Below the pieces are notes generated by a model. The model ran no database searches, was not told where the DNA came from, and saw only the letters and a list, made by a program, of their open reading frames with translations. Made by a program: the position numbers and the translations under genes. Shown in pieces: positions 7,791 through 10,509 of a DNA stretch of 10,509 nt. How positions within the stretch are numbered: position 1 is the first letter of the stretch; the number at the start of each line of letters is the position of its first letter. Origin of the DNA: Phoronis ovalis. Taxonomy: Eukaryota > Phoronida > Phoronidae. The stretch is from positions 1 to 10,509 of the forward strand of contig JAOXYB010062835.1 in assembly GCA_028565635.1 (NCBI GenBank), read 5' to 3'.

Positions 7791-9978
7791 ATACTATACC
7801 ATTTGTCTGCTTTCCTCCCTTCTAGTTATGACCAATTATATCCCGCCTCCTGACATCTATTTTGATTCCCTTATATAAATCGTTCCATGATATGTTTAAG
7901 AGTGACTTGCTTTTAATTTTAAGCAATTCAGTTAGCCAGGAGTTTATTAATGCAAGTAGTTGTATGTTCAGGGAATTTAATAGTCATACTCCAAAAATGC
8001 AATCTGGTAATTCAGCAACGAAAAGTTTAGTAAGCCAGATCCTTTTTAGGCCCCATTGTCACACGCACTACCTGAAATTATGGTAACTACCGTGGTATTG
8101 GCCATGTATCTAAAAACAAACAAGATCTGCCAAAATAAACAAGAATTATAGTGTCGATTTTGCACAATGTTTTGATTTCGAAATCCATAGAATTGTCCGG
8201 TATCGCATTTTTGATACAGTTTGAAAATAACGATATAATGATTGTGAACTGGTTAAATACATTTAGGTATTGTTTCTTCCTCAAAAAATTCTGACCTGCT
8301 TTTAATTATTATTTTGATCAAAATCCAATTGAATTTAGTAATGCTAGATGTCAATTGGAAACTCTAGGACTCCCCTGAGGATGTTATTACTTTCTGTGTG
8401 TTCCATAGTTCATTATAATTGCTGGTAGTGCTAGCAGATTAATTGTACTTGATTAATTCACCTATTCAATTCAGTAGTTGAGAAACTATGGTTACATGGG
8501 CTATATATTTTTAATGAATCATATATTGTTATTTTGAATATAATTTTGTGGTATCATGAATAGAACTTATCATTAATGCCATTATTGTAATACTGATTTC
8601 ATTACATGGTAAGGAAAGAACTGAACATGCTTAGCATGTGACTAGTTGGAATAAATTTTTAATGCAAATTATTTGCTGGATTTTCTCTGTCTGTAGGCAG
8701 CAGCATGAGAGTATAGCTAACTGTCAGCCCTGGACTGTCAGCATTCACAGTGATCTCTATGAATGCTACGTATAATTATTATAGATACTATGTATACCAG
8801 ACCAAAAATCACTTAATCTATGGAAGACAGCAACGTGTATATAGATTATTAATAAATTATATTATTTTCCTTCTACCTTCAGCCAAAGTTAAGTATAAAT
8901 GGTATGTGAATATGTTTTTTTTTCTAAAATAACCCATCATTGTAAGATAAAGTAATTTATTTAAATAGGGTAAGTCCCCATTAGTCAAATGCTGCTCTGT
9001 AGGGGCTCTATACAGTGGCATAAAATAACATGAATATATACAAGTTTACAGCCATAAAGATGTATGGTTATCTTATCTTAGATAAGAAGGGAATGAGTGA
9101 GCCTATCCAAATGATTAGCAAGCCAAACATGCATTTTTTTCCTACTAAATGCTTAAAGTATAGAAATGTTCAGTGAGGGGGAGTTTGTTTATGTGGTATA
9201 GATACAACAGTCACACTAGCGAGATATGCAATTATTTATACGTTTCTGCAGTGCTGACACTCATGAAAAAAGTGGGTACCGATGTGTGAACTGCAGGTCT
9301 AAAAAGTGACCCTTTGGATAACCTCACATAATAAAATGTGAACTGAAATCATACCATTTATAGACCTGCAAAGCATATCGTCGTTTCACATACAGGTTAT
9401 AGCACTTGGGGTAAAACAATTACTCTATTGATTATGAAAAACAGTCCCAAAGCACTACCAGATTTCGCTAAATTCCAAACATGCATGTCCTGTCAGAAGA
9501 CCCGTATAACAAAGTTTTTGTTTTGCACATTGTTATTTCACAAGTGCCATCCCTTGGTATGTCGCTCTGTCAATATATTGTTTTCAATAAAATGTCATGT
9601 TTTTTATATACACTTTGCATATTTCCTCAGGGGTACACTCCTGATGACATGAAGATGGTAGGTATGGCATATATTGTTATGGTGAATAAAGTCATGTTTT
9701 ATATACAAAAAGTTAAAATCACTGCCTCAATTAAAAAAGACTGAAAATAATAGGTATTTGTCTGGTCTTTTTACATAATACTATTATTTCTTAATCCATT
9801 AAATGTTTAAATACTTAAGTAAAGAAATAATATAGATCCATCAACAAAGGTATACAATAATTCCTATATTAAATTTTTTAATAAGCAAAGTGATATTTGT
9901 TTAGTATTAATTTACATTAAAATAGTAACACAGAGTTGAATGTAGCTACAGGATGTCAGTATTAATGAGACAGGCGGA

Positions 9979-10018
9979 ACAAATAATCCTGTGACATTAC
10001 AAATAATCCTGTGACATT
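9979..10018 (+). repeat. Perfect 20-bp tandem duplication
   Basis: ACAAATAATCCTGTGACATT is repeated head to tail without mismatch at 9979-9998 and 9999-10018. The perfect identity suggests a recent slippage or target-site-like duplication inside DAGL intron 1. Confidence 0.9.
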
Positions 10019-10460
10019 ATATTGTTCTTTGCATTGCAGTAGAGGACATAGTTGTTTTTCAGTGGAAAGCACAATTCTATGAGGGTTATTTCCCTGGTAG
10101 TTCAGTTTATTGTTGAGCTTACTTCTAATCCACTGATTATTTTAAAGTTGCTGAAAATGCCCATATAGCTCCTCACATGTATCTTAAAACGTCATTTGTG
10201 TTGAAGATAGCACTCTATTTTGGCAGAATTGCTGCCTGCTTTCAAACATTTTAGGACATCTTTATACATGCTAAAGTCGCCTCCTATGTTAACTGATTTT
10301 CCTACATCTAAATGGATCTAAACATCCGAATGAGTCTCTGCATATGGAACTCTATACTAGTAGTTAAGCATAGCCTGTCAAACAATTTTGCACATCTCTG
10401 TACTAAGATAATGAACAGTTGTGAATATATTTATCCTGTCAATTAATTCTGTTATTGACT

Positions 10461-10509
10461 ATATATATATATATATGTATGTGTGTGATGTATGTATGTA
10501 GTGTATATA
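10461..10509 (+). repeat. AT/GT/ATGT microsatellite at the right edge
   Basis: Eight AT units at 10461-10476 pass into a GTAT/GTGT and GATGTATGTATGTA tract that runs to the end of the window. It is an ordinary compound microsatellite and is likely to continue beyond the edge. Confidence 0.85.

Larger units (their letters stand above)
6817..10509 (+). other. DAGL first intron (partial), repeat-rich
   Basis: From the GTAAGC donor at 6817 to the right edge there is no exon that continues the DAGL protein: I looked for the hydrophobic second segment and the conserved SMRG block without success. The intron holds an inverted-repeat pair, a dead LINE fragment, a 20-bp tandem duplication and a microsatellite. 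The stretches 7791-9978 and 10019-10458 are AT-rich with short ORFs only and no recognisable protein; a few exon-like pieces are discussed under the findings. Confidence 0.75.

Noticed and set aside
7862-8086. 74-codon plus-strand ORF
   Set aside because: No recognised motif, and it neither continues DAGL nor resembles LINE protein; treated as chance.
9072-9086. Short palindromes CTTATCT-T-AGATAAG here and ACATGCT-T-AGCATGT at 8625-8639
   Set aside because: Seven-base arms are expected by chance in several kilobases of AT-rich DNA and show no link to any element.
9481-9744. 87-codon plus-strand ORF, and a micro-exon reading GYTPDDMKM at 9631-9657
   Set aside because: The micro-exon has decent splice sites but its phase does not join DAGL exon 1, the ORF resembles no DAGL segment, and its hydrophobic stretches are expected from AT-rich DNA.
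9782-9832. 11-bp inverted repeat TATTATTTCTT / AAGAAATAATA with a 29-bp loop
   Set aside because: Low-complexity A/T sequence with no flanking evidence of a terminator, RNA gene or mobile element.
10040-10320. Two exon-like pieces (EDIVVFQWKAQFYEGYFP; LLPAFKHFRTSLYMLKSPPM) that could join in frame
   Set aside because: They do not match the DAGL second segment, the first piece is out of phase with DAGL exon 1, and the donor GTAGTT is weak; short open frames like these are common by chance.

Overview
The window reads as nuclear DNA of an invertebrate animal. It is AT-rich, its genes are split by introns of about 0.2-0.9 kb with standard GT-AG junctions, and it carries a decayed non-LTR retrotransposon. 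Two recognised animal genes lie head to head. The lineage cannot be fixed from sequence alone; an early-branching marine group such as a sponge or cnidarian is only a guess.

Left part (704-6038, minus strand): nine consecutive coding exons of exostosin-2 (EXT2), the Golgi heparan-sulfate polymerase subunit. They give 597 residues from the initiator Met through the GT47 domain and into the GT64 domain. Reading frame is kept across all eight internal junctions. The last roughly 120 residues (by comparison with the vertebrate protein) and the stop codon must lie left of base 1. Intron 8 holds a degenerate repeat. The partial intron 9 holds an unidentified plus-strand ORF end (1-114) and a GC-rich palindromic patch.

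Middle (6039-6721): 683 bp separate the two start codons. This stretch holds a spliced EXT2 5' leader with short upstream ORFs, a CpG/ETS-like patch near 6450, and a weak TATA-like site facing the other gene. It is a probable bidirectional promoter.

Right part (6722-10509, plus strand): the first coding exon (6722-6816) of an sn-1-specific diacylglycerol lipase, closest to DAGL-alpha, followed by a very long first intron that runs off the right edge. That intron contains a dead LINE 3' fragment on the minus strand (about 7302-7718) inside a pair of inverted repeats (about 6881-6941 and 7721-7790), plus a 20-bp tandem duplication and a terminal microsatellite.

The two proteins act in different pathways (proteoglycan synthesis and 2-arachidonoylglycerol signalling), so a shared promoter would suggest co-expression rather than a common pathway. 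I found no CRISPR, RNA gene or defence-type system. The most useful points for follow-up are the EXT2/DAGL head-to-head pair and the inverted-repeat/LINE composite in DAGL intron 1.
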